Source of the DNA: Clostridia bacterium
GTDB lineage: Bacteria > Bacillota > Clostridia > Oscillospirales > CAG-272
Assembly (NCBI GenBank): GCA_017461945.1
Contig: JAFTSB010000024.1
Coordinates: 1-56,591 of the forward strand
Length of the DNA stretch: 56,591 bases
Direction: 5' to 3'
This document shows positions 31,984 through 40,718 of the stretch, one piece after another. The position numbers and the translations under genes were made by a program. The notes below the pieces were generated by a model. That model was not told the origin of the DNA, did no database searches, and was given only the letters and a program-made list of their open reading frames with translations. Position 1 is the stretch's first letter. Every line of letters starts with the position of its first letter.

Positions 31984-33990
31984 TTATGACCGCTTGAACT
32001 GACGGTCGATATAGGAGTGTTTTAACTCCATTGCAACAGGTCTGCCATGGGGGCAAACCGTAATGTCCGGTAATTTTTGCAGCTGCTGACACAGCCACTC
32101 AATGTATTCTGGCGGATATTCCCTACCTGCCTTGATAGCAGCCTTGCAAGCGCCTTGATACAAAGCTTTTTCAAACAAAATATCCCGGGAAAGAGCAGCA
32201 TTTCCCGTTCCTTCATGCAATTGGTCCGCCAGGGTCTGCAGCAGCTCCGCAGCCGCCGCAGGGGCAAGCCCCTCGGGAATTTCGTGTACCGAAACACCAT
32301 GCGAATTGGACACAAATACAAATCCGATGGCCTCGATCTCTGCGCGAAATGACGATAGAGTCTCCACATCCGATCCGGCAAGCGAGATCTCCAAGGGGAT
32401 CATCAGAATTTGATTGGCCTCAGTTCTCTCTTTCATATGTGCGCGTAGCTGTTCAAACAACACACGCTCGTGCGCGGCGTGCTTGTCGATCAAAAGCATC
32501 GTATCGCCGCACTCCACAACTACATATGCGTGAAACACTTCTCCCACAATGCGCCAAGGTTGCTGAACTACAGACTCCACGGCCATTTGTGAGGGGGTCT
32601 GCACCGCTTCAGCCTTGGGTGCAGTCACAGGGTATGCCTGCGTGGGCGCCACCGGACGCAAGGAGGAACGAGACGGCACTGCGGGAGACTCGGTTGTGCG
32701 CTTGCGCACGACGGGCTCTTTTCTGATCTCCTTTGGAATGGGCAAAGGAATACCGGGCTGCACTGCCGGTTTCCCATTCAATCCCCCCTCCGGAGAGGAA
32801 AGATTGTGAATCTCTTCATACCGGCGCACATATTCATTGGCTCCAATGCGATGAAAGGGCTCCGGGGGCCGGTTGCCCAAATCCACAGGATATTTTTCAG
32901 CAATGGAAATCTGTCGCGAGCCGACGCTCTCGCGCTTCCCTTCCTCAATCGGAACAAAAGCGCGGTTGGCAGTGGGCTTAAAGCCCAAAGCCGGGCGCTG
33001 ATTGTTCTCCTCCAACGCGGTTCTGGTTGCGTAATAGACGGCTTCAAATACCGGCTTTTCGTTGGAGAACTTGACCTCCAGCTTGGCGGGATGCACATTT
33101 ACATCCACAGCAGAAGGATTGATATCAATATAGAGGACGCAAGTGGGAAATTTTTCGGGAGGAATAAAGGATGTATAGGCCTGCTCCAAGGCGGCAGCAG
33201 CAGTGCGACAGTTGATATAACGCCCGTTGATAAAGAAATTTTCGTAATTTCTCTTGGGACGCACATTATCCGGTCGACCAATAAAGCCCGAAACGCGAAC
33301 ACCCTCCACGCCGCCCTCTACGGGTAGCATTTTGGAGACAAACTCCTTGCCGAAAACGGCATACATCACGCTTTCCAATCTGCTATCTCCGGCGGTATCC
33401 AATTTCATATTACCATCAATGATCAATCGGATGGCGATATCGGGGCGAGAAAGGGCGATCTTTTCCACGTATGTACTGACAGCTATGGCCTCGGAAACAT
33501 CCTTTTTTAAGAATTTGCGGCGCGCAGGAACATTGCCAAACAGATTTTCTACGATGACAGTCGTTCCAACGGGAGCGCCCTGCTCCGACACTTCCTTAAT
33601 TTCTCCACCGCTGGATACCAAAAGTGAGCCATACTCTGCAGTTACCGTGCGTGTAATAATGCGCAGATCGGAAACAGCAGCAATTGCTGCCAAGGCTTCT
33701 CCGCGAAAGCCCAGCGTCATAATGCCATCCAGATCCTCAGCATCGTGGATTTTGCTGGTAGCATGACGTCGGATAGCCACGGGCAGATCTTCTGCACTGA
33801 TGCCACAACCGTCGTCTGCCACGCGCATAAAAGTAACACCACCATTGCGGATCTCTACCGTAATATGCCTGGCACGGGCGTCAATGGCATTTTCCATTAG
33901 CTCTTTGATTACCGATGCGGGGCGATCTACCACCTCACCTGCAGCAATCAGATTGGCCACGGCAAAGGAAAGAACATTGATACTTCCCAT
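31984..33990 (-). CDS. mutL: DNA mismatch repair protein MutL
   Basis: The 668-residue protein starts at ATG behind AAAGGAGGAAAG. The N-terminal GHKL ATPase has GEVVDRPASVIKELMENAIDA, DDGCGI and FRGEAL. A low-complexity linker (about 340-470) leads to the C-terminal dimer domain, which keeps the endonuclease motif as DKHAAHERVLFE (the usual Q is K) and CPHGRPV. It therefore looks like a nicking-competent MutL, as expected in a lineage without MutH. It begins 47 bases after mutS and acts with it. Confidence 0.96.
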   Translation of the reverse strand: MGSINVLSFAVANLIAAGEVVDRPASVIKELMENAIDARARHITVEIRNGGVTFMRVADDGCGISAEDLPVAIRRHATSKIHDAEDLDGIMTLGFRGEALAAIAAVSDLRIITRTVTAEYGSLLVSSGGEIKEVSEQGAPVGTTVIVENLFGNVPARRKFLKKDVSEAIAVSTYVEKIALSRPDIAIRLIIDGNMKLDTAGDSRLESVMYAVFGKEFVSKMLPVEGGVEGVRVSGFIGRPDNVRPKRNYENFFINGRYINCRTAAAALEQAYTSFIPPEKFPTCVLYIDINPSAVDVNVHPAKLEVKFSNEKPVFEAVYYATRTALEENNQRPALGFKPTANRAFVPIEEGKRESVGSRQISIAEKYPVDLGNRPPEPFHRIGANEYVRRYEEIHNLSSPEGGLNGKPAVQPGIPLPIPKEIRKEPVVRKRTTESPAVPSRSSLRPVAPTQAYPVTAPKAEAVQTPSQMAVESVVQQPWRIVGEVFHAYVVVECGDTMLLIDKHAAHERVLFEQLRAHMKERTEANQILMIPLEISLAGSDVETLSSFRAEIEAIGFVFVSNSHGVSVHEIPEGLAPAAAAELLQTLADQLHEGTGNAALSRDILFEKALYQGACKAAIKAGREYPPEYIEWLCQQLQKLPDITVCPHGRPVAMELKHSYIDRQFKRS

Positions 33991-34037
33991 CGCTTTCCTC
34001 CTTTCTTGCATCATAAATACATAATTTAATGGATTTG

Positions 34038-36629
34038 TTATAGAAGTTTCTTTTTCAAGTCAAACAAAAAGCTCATTGCCTCGTAGGGCGACAGGGTGTT
34101 CAGATCCATATTCTTCAGTTCCTCAATCACCTGCTCGTTTGCAAGATCCTCCATCGTAATAGCGCCGTCATCCTTAGCCGGCGCCGCTTGTGCGTTGGGG
34201 GTTTGCAAAGCCCTTGCCGTGCTTTCTACCTGCGCCAACACCTCTTTTGCCCGACGGATGACCTCGCTGGGCAATCCGGCAAGTTTGGCAACCTCAATAC
34301 CATAGCTATCGTCGGTAGAGCCGCGCACAATTTTGCGCAAAAACGTAATATTATCCCCGCGTTTTTTGGCAGCGATATTGTAATTCACCACGCCTACAAG
34401 CTCCGACTCCAAGGTCGTCAGCTCGTGATAGTGGGTGGCAAATAGCGTTTTAGCACCAATTTTGCGACTGTTGGTGTATTCCACAATGGCGCGCGCAATG
34501 CTCATTCCGTCAAAGGTACTGGTACCGCGGCCAACCTCGTCATAGATAATCAAGCTACGGCGTGTAGCGTTGCGCAAAATATAGGCAACCTCGTTCATTT
34601 CCAACATAAACGTGGATTGTCCTGATGCCAGATCGTCAGATGCGCCCACACGAGTAAAGAGCTTATCTACAACGCCAATGCGTGCAGAGGATGCAGGCAC
34701 AAAGGAACCGATCTGCGCCATCAGCACGATCAATGCCACTTGCCTCATATAGGTGGATTTACCCGCCATATTGGGGCCGGTGATCAGCATAACACGATTG
34801 TGCGAGGTATCCAGCAGCGCATCGTTGGGCACGAAATAGCTATCCTTTACAAACTGCTCTACCACAGGATGTCTGCCATCCTTGATGTCCACCACATCGC
34901 CGTTATCAACCTCGGGGCGCACGTATTGGTTTTTGGCGGCCACATCCGCCAAAGAAAGATAAACATCCAACTCTGCCAAACGATTAGCAACACGCTGAAT
35001 GCGCTCTCCTTCCGCAGCTACTGCGGCGCGAACCTCTTGAAACAGCTCATATTCCAAAGAGCAGACTTTATCGGCTGCCCCCAGAATGGTGGCTTCCATA
35101 TCCTTCAGCTCCTGCGTGATGTATCGTTCACCGCCGGTCAAGGTTTGCTTGCGAATATAAGTATCGGGCACTTGATCCTTAAAGGAATTGGACACCTCGA
35201 TATAATAGCCAAACACCTTGTTGTATCCGATCTTCAGCGTACGGATACCGGTCTTTTCCTTTTCCTCGGCGGCCACACGCTCGATCCAAGATTTTCCGTC
35301 ACTCATAACAGAGCGCAGATAATCCACGTCAGCGTTGTACCCCTCCCGGATCAATTTACCCTCGCGCAAGACAAAGGGCGGATCCTCTGCAATAGCGCGG
35401 TCGATCAGATCATACAGCTCGGTCAAATCGTCCAGATCCTCGTAGATCCGACGCAACTCCTTATCTTGGCAGGAAGCCAGCAAGCGGCGCACTTCCGGAA
35501 GGACCGAGATGGTCGCTGCAACGGCGCGCAGATCCTTGGCGTTTGCTGTACCGTATACAATGCGAGTGATCAGACGCTCCAGATCCAACACACTGGAAAG
35601 AGCCTCACCCAGCTCACTGCGAAGCATGAATTGCCCGAACAGCTCGTCCACGGCACCTTGGCGCGCCACGATCTCACGGGTAGACAACAAGGGATGCTCT
35701 ACATAGGAGCGCAACAATCTGGCACCCGGAGCGGTACGGGTCTTATCCAACACCCAAAGCAGCGTACCGCGCTTTTCTTTGGAGCGCATCGTTTCGGTCA
35801 GCTCCAAGTTGCGGCGCGTATTGATGTCCATATCCAAATATTGACCGTCAGAATATACCGTCAACTCTTTGATATAATTTACATCGCTGCGCTGCATATC
35901 ACAGATATAGTCCAGCAGCGCACCAATCGCCGAAATCAAGGGGCGATCCCCTTCACAACCCGAGGGCAGCTTGTCGCCAAACTGATTTTGCACGCGGGTC
36001 AACGCATCGTCAAAGTCAAAACGATCGCGCTGACCGTCGGTCAGCATGCTCCCGACTCGAACGGTAATAAATTCGGCAAGCTCCTTAAAATCCGCCCGAT
36101 ATTGGTCGGTGATGACCTCACTTGGCATATAGGTGCCGATCTCGCTTTGCAATCTTGCCTGCACGTTATCGCCAGATAGCATTGTGGCATAGACCTCTGC
36201 CGTTGAAACATCGGCAAAGCAAAGGCCAACAGCGCTTTCCTCCAAGCAAACGGCACAGACAAAATTATTCTTCTTTTCGGCCAGCATACCGGGTTCCAGC
36301 AGCGTACCGGGCGTTACCACTCGCACAATATCGCGCTTCACCAGCCCCTTTGCCTTTGAAGGATCCTCCAACTGCTCGCAAATGGCCACCTTGTAGCCCT
36401 TTTCGATCAGTTTGGCAATATACCCCTCTGAGCTGTGGAACGGAATACCGCACATGGGCGCGCGCTCCGCTTCACCGCAGTCTCTACCCGTTAAGGTCAG
36501 CTCCAGCTCGCGCGAAACGTTAATGGCATCGTCAAAAAACATCTCGTAAAAATCACCGAGACGATAAAATAGCACATAGTCCTTATATTGATTTTTGATC
36601 TCAAAGTACTGTTGCATCATCGGTGTCAT
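34038..36629 (-). CDS. mutS: DNA mismatch repair protein MutS
   Basis: The 863-residue protein has full MutS length. The mismatch-recognition motif FYRLGDFYEMF (Phe-x-Glu wedge) is at 20-30. Walker A GPNMAGKST, Walker B LIIYDEVGRGTSTFDG and the C-terminal helix-turn-helix are intact. The start follows AAGGAG. It binds mismatches and recruits MutL, whose gene follows. The miaB-ylbF-mutS-mutL order resembles miaB-ymcA-mutS-mutL in Bacillus. Confidence 0.97.
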   Translation of the reverse strand: MTPMMQQYFEIKNQYKDYVLFYRLGDFYEMFFDDAINVSRELELTLTGRDCGEAERAPMCGIPFHSSEGYIAKLIEKGYKVAICEQLEDPSKAKGLVKRDIVRVVTPGTLLEPGMLAEKKNNFVCAVCLEESAVGLCFADVSTAEVYATMLSGDNVQARLQSEIGTYMPSEVITDQYRADFKELAEFITVRVGSMLTDGQRDRFDFDDALTRVQNQFGDKLPSGCEGDRPLISAIGALLDYICDMQRSDVNYIKELTVYSDGQYLDMDINTRRNLELTETMRSKEKRGTLLWVLDKTRTAPGARLLRSYVEHPLLSTREIVARQGAVDELFGQFMLRSELGEALSSVLDLERLITRIVYGTANAKDLRAVAATISVLPEVRRLLASCQDKELRRIYEDLDDLTELYDLIDRAIAEDPPFVLREGKLIREGYNADVDYLRSVMSDGKSWIERVAAEEKEKTGIRTLKIGYNKVFGYYIEVSNSFKDQVPDTYIRKQTLTGGERYITQELKDMEATILGAADKVCSLEYELFQEVRAAVAAEGERIQRVANRLAELDVYLSLADVAAKNQYVRPEVDNGDVVDIKDGRHPVVEQFVKDSYFVPNDALLDTSHNRVMLITGPNMAGKSTYMRQVALIVLMAQIGSFVPASSARIGVVDKLFTRVGASDDLASGQSTFMLEMNEVAYILRNATRRSLIIYDEVGRGTSTFDGMSIARAIVEYTNSRKIGAKTLFATHYHELTTLESELVGVVNYNIAAKKRGDNITFLRKIVRGSTDDSYGIEVAKLAGLPSEVIRRAKEVLAQVESTARALQTPNAQAAPAKDDGAITMEDLANEQVIEELKNMDLNTLSPYEAMSFLFDLKKKLL

Positions 36630-36660
36630 AAAGGCACTCCTTGTCTATAACCTTTTAGGA

Positions 36661-37047
36661 TCAGTGGCAACCACCGCAGGTAGAGCAATCGTGCGTGCAA
36701 CTGGAGGGTTGCTCGCCGGTAATATTGAAGGTAATAGTGGTATTGACAAGCTCCATCAGCTTGTTGACCTCCTCCTGTGCCGCTTCCAGAGCCTTATAGG
36801 TCTCGGTACCCACGATCTGATCATAGATCGCATCAATGCGATCCTGAATCATTTTCAGCAGAGTCTCGTCGCGCTCGGCTTTGGCAGCCTCATTCTGAAT
36901 AGCCTTTTGCTGAACCTCATACTCCATCATCAGCTTTCCGACGCGTTCATCAGCCTCATATGCCTTACGAGCCTCCTCCAAAGCAATCAATCTTTTGTCG
37001 TTTTTCAGAGCCTTGCCAAGTTCGGCGGCCAGTTCAAAAATTCCCAT
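36661..37047 (-). CDS. YlbF/YmcA (Ric)-family protein with cysteine-rich tail
   Basis: The 128-residue protein is mostly long amphipathic helices (1-105), as in the YlbF/YmcA family, and ends in CTHDCSTCGGCH with four cysteines and flanking histidines. In Bacillus the RicA-RicF-RicT complex carries iron-sulfur clusters and affects RNase Y and MiaB-dependent steps. Direct placement 24 bases after miaB mirrors ymcA next to ymcB (miaB) in Bacillus. The Cys tail could hold a metal or iron-sulfur cluster; that is inference. Confidence 0.85.
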   Translation of the reverse strand: MGIFELAAELGKALKNDKRLIALEEARKAYEADERVGKLMMEYEVQQKAIQNEAAKAERDETLLKMIQDRIDAIYDQIVGTETYKALEAAQEEVNKLMELVNTTITFNITGEQPSSCTHDCSTCGGCH

Positions 37048-37071
37048 AATTTTATCTCACTTTCTTTTGTT

Positions 37072-38487
37072 TTATATTTTTTTACCGTAAAGTGCAAAGG
37101 GGGCCACACGGTCGATCTTTACGTTGACCCACTCCCCGGCGGGGGTGCCGTCGTCTTCAAAAAATACGATCTTGTTTTGCCCATTTCTGCCGGAAAGCAT
37201 ACCGGCATCGGTTTTGCTGGGCCCGTCACACAGAATACGCTGCTCGGTATGCAGCAAAGGTGCGTTGGACTCCAGCGACAGCTCCTCTTGCAAAGCAAGC
37301 AAGCGATCAAAGCGTTTTGATGCAACCTCTTTGGGGATCTGATTCTCCATTTCGGCAGCAGGTGTTCCCTTTCGTGGCGAATAAATGAACGAATAGATCA
37401 TATCAAAGCGCGCGCGGCGCAGCATGGAAAGCGTATCTTCAAAATCTGCCTCTGTCTCGCCGGGAAAAGCCACGATGATATCCGAGGTCACCGCAATATC
37501 GGGCATTTTCTCGCGCATATAATCCAAGATCGACAAATATGCAGCACGGTCATAATGGCGGTTCATAGCGGCAAGTATCGCATCGCTGCCCGATTGCAAA
37601 GGCAAATGGAAATGATGCGCAATATGCTTTCCGGATGCCATCACATCCACCAAGCGACGATTGGCATCCTTAGGATGGCTGGTCATAAAACGCAGCACAA
37701 AGTCACCCTCGATCTGATCCAACCGTTCCAGCAGCTCTGCGAAATCAACACCGTGATTCTCACCCTTGCCGTAGGAATTGACGTTTTGCCCCAGCAAGGT
37801 AATATCCTTATAGCCACGCGCTACCAAATCGCGCACCTCGTTGATAACATCCTGCGGCGCACGCGACCGTTCGCGGCCGCGCACGTAGGGCACGATGCAG
37901 TAAGAGCAAAAGTTGTTACAGCCGTACATAATACTGACCCAAGCACGATAATGACTTTCGCGCAGGATCGGCACTTCCTCTGCGATGGCATATTCTTCTT
38001 CGCTGCCGAAAATACGGCGCTTTTCCGCAAGCTTGCGACAAAGCAACTCAGGCAAACGATGCAGCACTGAGGTCCCCAACACGAAATCCACATATGGATA
38101 ACTTTTTTTCAGTTGTTCGCGGCGATGCTCCTGCACCACCATACAACCACACACACCAATGATCAAATCACGCTTTTTCTCTTTGAGATGCTTATACTGC
38201 CCCACAATGGAAAGGGCGCGCTTTTCTGCATGCTCCCGAATGGCACAAGTGTTCACCAGTATCAGATCTGCCTGCTCCGGAGTGTTTGTGATCTCATACC
38301 CCATCTGCAGAGCCATCCCCGATAACTTCTCGCTATCCGCCACGTTTTGCTGACAGCCAAAGGTCAGCACAAAGGCCCGGGGACTATACCCATACTCGGC
38401 CTTGAATGCGGCACTGTGCGCACAAACACGCGAAATTGCTGCCAAAGACATCTCCTCAGTCAGCGAAATTCGTTTCACTTCACCCAC
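37072..38487 (-). CDS. miaB: tRNA-2-methylthio-N6-isopentenyladenosine37 synthase MiaB
   Basis: The 471-residue radical-SAM enzyme has the N-terminal MTTase block TFGCQQNVADSEK, a second cysteine in VNTCAIREHAEKR and a third in GVCGCM. The radical-SAM motif is YGCNNFCSYC, with TRAM-type sequence at the C-terminus. It adds a methylthio group to i6A37 of tRNA. The start codon is GTG at 38487, well spaced from AAGGAGG. It leads the long operon, behind a consensus promoter. A longer N-terminus than E. coli MiaB is typical of the group in Bacillota. Confidence 0.95.
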   Translation of the reverse strand: MGEVKRISLTEEMSLAAISRVCAHSAAFKAEYGYSPRAFVLTFGCQQNVADSEKLSGMALQMGYEITNTPEQADLILVNTCAIREHAEKRALSIVGQYKHLKEKKRDLIIGVCGCMVVQEHRREQLKKSYPYVDFVLGTSVLHRLPELLCRKLAEKRRIFGSEEEYAIAEEVPILRESHYRAWVSIMYGCNNFCSYCIVPYVRGRERSRAPQDVINEVRDLVARGYKDITLLGQNVNSYGKGENHGVDFAELLERLDQIEGDFVLRFMTSHPKDANRRLVDVMASGKHIAHHFHLPLQSGSDAILAAMNRHYDRAAYLSILDYMREKMPDIAVTSDIIVAFPGETEADFEDTLSMLRRARFDMIYSFIYSPRKGTPAAEMENQIPKEVASKRFDRLLALQEELSLESNAPLLHTEQRILCDGPSKTDAGMLSGRNGQNKIVFFEDDGTPAGEWVNVKIDRVAPFALYGKKI

Positions 38488-38528
38488 AAAACCGCACCTC
38501 CTTAATATAATATTGATTTTAATAATTT

Positions 38529-38557
38529 ATTATAACGCACGTGTATGAAAATGTCAA
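38529..38557 (-). promoter_or_regulatory. Promoter of the miaB-mutSL-tgt-tldD operon
   Basis: On the minus strand, consensus TTGACA (38557-38552) and TATAAT (38534-38529) are 17 bases apart. Confidence 0.88.
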
Positions 38558-38583
38558 TATATGTAGCAAGAAATTCACAAAAT

Positions 38584-38633
38584 AATAAAGCATCTGCCCA
38601 ATGCCTTCTTCAAGACTCATCAGATGCTTTATT
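38584..38633 (-). terminator. Terminator of the NusG-II/Gx/ApbE operon
   Basis: A 13-bp stem (AATAAAGCATCTG with CAGATGCTTTATT) encloses a 24-base loop, overlaps the apbE stop codon, and is followed on the minus strand by ATTTTGTG. Confidence 0.7.
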
Positions 38634-39624
38634 TTGTTTGAAATGCAATCCCATCCGTGGCCATACAAGTACCATCCGCATCCACAAAAACAGCTTCGAT
38701 TGCTGTATGCGATTGCCGAATCCATTCCATAGCCTTTTCGCACCCCATGACCATAAACGCCGTGGAAAGCGCATCAGATCGCGCACCGCTTTCGCAAAGC
38801 ACGGCAACCGAGGCCACATCGGAGTCGCTTGGGTAACCATCTGCAGGATCAATTACGTGGTGATATTGTTCCCCGTTGACCGTTACATAGCGCTCATAAT
38901 CGCCGGAAACGGACAAAATTCCTTGGGGATTCTGTAATGTGCCGACCATTGCCAATGGGTTGCGCGGATGCTTCAACCCGATTTCAAAAGGAGTTCCATC
39001 CGGCTTATTGCCCAAGGTCGCCACACTACTACCAAAGGAAAGCAACGCACAGGACACCTGATTCTCTTGGAGATACTGTAATACGCAATCGGCTGCATAT
39101 CCCTTCCCGATGCCACCAAGATCAAGTAAGGCTCCCTCACCCAAGATCGTACAAACGCCATCCTTCAATGTTAGTCCCAAGCGCGCATTTTCCAAAGCCA
39201 AAAGCAGGTCGGTGTCGTTGGGCAATGCATTGTTTTCTTCGGCCAAAGCCCAAAGCAAACTCACTGCTCCCATCGTCGGCAAATATGCACCTTGTGTGGC
39301 ATCGCTCATCTCGATCGCAATGTGTAAAACCGTTTGCGTATGGAAAGAAAGATCACCGGCCGAGCGCTCTTGATTGATGCGGCTGACATCGCTGCTTTCT
39401 ATGGTTTTTGAAAGCGCGCCCTCCACCTCCTTGAGCAGTGCGTGAACAGCAGCAAAATGCGGTTGACTCTCCTGCTTTTTGCCGTAAATGCGTAACGTGA
39501 AAACCGTATCCATTACGTAAAACGTCTCTTCTTGATAAGAAGGCGAGGAGCGAAAGCAAGATGCCAAAAGAAAACAAAAAGAAATAACTAAAAGGACAGA
39601 AATTAACTTTTTAATTGTTTTCAC
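38629..39624 (-). CDS. apbE: ApbE-like FAD:protein FMN transferase, lipoprotein
   Basis: The 331-residue protein has a lipoprotein signal (MKTIKKLISVLLVISFCFLLASC, Cys 23), an MDTVFTLRIYGK strand, LDLGGIGKGYAAD and the C-terminal HHVIDPADGYPSDSDVASVAVL block. ApbE proteins attach FMN to threonine of flavoproteins such as RnfG/NqrC subunits outside the membrane. The start is a GTG with almost no spacing from AAAAAGG. It lies inside the end of the Gx gene, suggesting translational coupling. Confidence 0.92.
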   Translation of the reverse strand: MKTIKKLISVLLVISFCFLLASCFRSSPSYQEETFYVMDTVFTLRIYGKKQESQPHFAAVHALLKEVEGALSKTIESSDVSRINQERSAGDLSFHTQTVLHIAIEMSDATQGAYLPTMGAVSLLWALAEENNALPNDTDLLLALENARLGLTLKDGVCTILGEGALLDLGGIGKGYAADCVLQYLQENQVSCALLSFGSSVATLGNKPDGTPFEIGLKHPRNPLAMVGTLQNPQGILSVSGDYERYVTVNGEQYHHVIDPADGYPSDSDVASVAVLCESGARSDALSTAFMVMGCEKAMEWIRQSHTAIEAVFVDADGTCMATDGIAFQTK

Positions 39625-40156
39625 CCCTTTTTATCAGTTTTTGCAGCCTTGTAGAGCAAGCGTTTAACAGCAGTCCCGTTGTGCCACCCGTAAAGAGTCC
39701 AGCCAACAAAAGAATGGGCAAGTACGTCAGTAAAACACCCGTGTCAAACAGAATCACCGCTGCCGTCATTTGACCCAAATGATGCCCTGTTGCAGACAAA
39801 ACAGACACCCCGACGAAGCTAAAAAAGCGACCGAAAAACGGACGGCAGATCCATAGTGTCAAATAAGACATCACACCTCCGAAAAGTGAAAAAAGCAGTG
39901 AAACCGGCGTTCCGAAAAGCAACGCAGAAAGCCCAATCCGCAGTACCGAAACGATGCCCGCATCCACGGGCGATACCTTATAAAATAACACGGCGATCAC
40001 AACATTGGCAAGCCCCAGCTTAACCCCCGGCAAGGGCAATAACGCAGACAAAGGAACAAGATGCTCCACAAAGGAACAGATCATTGCCAGCGCCAATAGG
40101 GCCGCGTTTTGACACAGTCGGTACACACGGCGATCAGCCCGCGACAAAGTCGACAT
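39611..40156 (-). CDS. Gx transporter family membrane protein
   Basis: The product is about 181 residues with five to six hydrophobic helices and the family motif LPLPGVKLGLANVVIAVLFY. Such proteins (also annotated heptaprenyl diphosphate synthase component I) resemble the S-component fold of vitamin transporters and sit next to NusG-II and ApbE genes in many Clostridia. The start at 40156 is chosen from GGGGAAGGGG. It lies inside the preceding gene with a 23-base overlap. Its cargo is unknown; isoprenoid or flavin-related roles have been suggested by context. Confidence 0.8.
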   Translation of the reverse strand: MSTLSRADRRVYRLCQNAALLALAMICSFVEHLVPLSALLPLPGVKLGLANVVIAVLFYKVSPVDAGIVSVLRIGLSALLFGTPVSLLFSLFGGVMSYLTLWICRPFFGRFFSFVGVSVLSATGHHLGQMTAAVILFDTGVLLTYLPILLLAGLFTGGTTGLLLNACSTRLQKLIKRGENN

Positions 40157-40520
40157 CCGCATCCCCTTCCCCCTTGATTCGCACAGAAACATGAGCTGCA
40201 GAACAAACAATAGAGGCTCCCGCCCGTGAAATTTTGCCGGTGTGCTCACACACCTTGTCCGGGCAATCTGCATCCGTTACAAAGGCTTCTCCGCCTTCTA
40301 CGTGCACAATCAAACGGTGTCCGTTGGCCTCAACAGGATAGACACCATTCTGCTTTAGCGACAGCGTATGAACCACCGTTCCATTAACGGAAATTTCTAT
40401 AGTGTTCCCTTTTTCGGCACGAAAATAAAAACCCCAAAGAGCACCGATCAAAGCAACCACAATCAAGATTGCCACCCAATCGCCACGGCGAAATAATACT
40501 TGTTTCTTGCTGTGCTCCAT
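40134..40520 (-). CDS. NusG domain II-containing membrane protein
   Basis: The 128-residue protein has one N-terminal membrane helix (about 16-33) and an extracytoplasmic NusG-domain-II-like barrel with EISVNGTVVHTLSL, GVYPVEANGHRLIVHVEGGEAFVTDADCPDKVC and IVCSAAHVSVRI. Three cysteines (CPDKVC and VCSA) are typical. It leads the operon with the Gx transporter and ApbE, behind a good promoter and GGGAGGAAG. The same trio occurs with electron-transfer or quinone genes in Clostridia, but its biochemical role is not established. Confidence 0.85.
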   Translation of the reverse strand: MEHSKKQVLFRRGDWVAILIVVALIGALWGFYFRAEKGNTIEISVNGTVVHTLSLKQNGVYPVEANGHRLIVHVEGGEAFVTDADCPDKVCEHTGKISRAGASIVCSAAHVSVRIKGEGDADVDFVAG

Positions 40521-40546
40521 GATCTTCCTCCCTGATGTTTTCTTTT

Positions 40547-40575
40547 ATTATACTGCATTTTGATACAAAAAGCAA
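40547..40575 (-). promoter_or_regulatory. Promoter of the NusG-II/Gx/ApbE operon
   Basis: On the minus strand, TTGCTT (40575-40570) and TATAAT (40552-40547) are 17 bases apart. Confidence 0.75.
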
Positions 40576-40656
40576 TACAAATCCACGGCCTGTTAATAGG
40601 CGTCGTTAGAAACACAAAAAAGTTTTTAATATTTTTACTCTAATTGATTTAAAATA

Positions 40657-40685
40657 TTGATTTTTTGACATTAGAATGATACAAT
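40657..40685 (+). promoter_or_regulatory. Promoter of the SGNH-hydrolase gene
   Basis: TTGATT (40657-40662) and TACAAT (40680-40685) are 17 bases apart, followed by AGAAAGGAAA before ATG. Confidence 0.65.
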
Positions 40686-40718
40686 GAAAATACAATCTCT
40701 TACAGAAAGGAAACTATT

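Noticed and set aside
34740-36179. 479-codon plus-strand frame antisense to mutS
   Set aside because: No domain or start signal; mutS is complete on the other strand.
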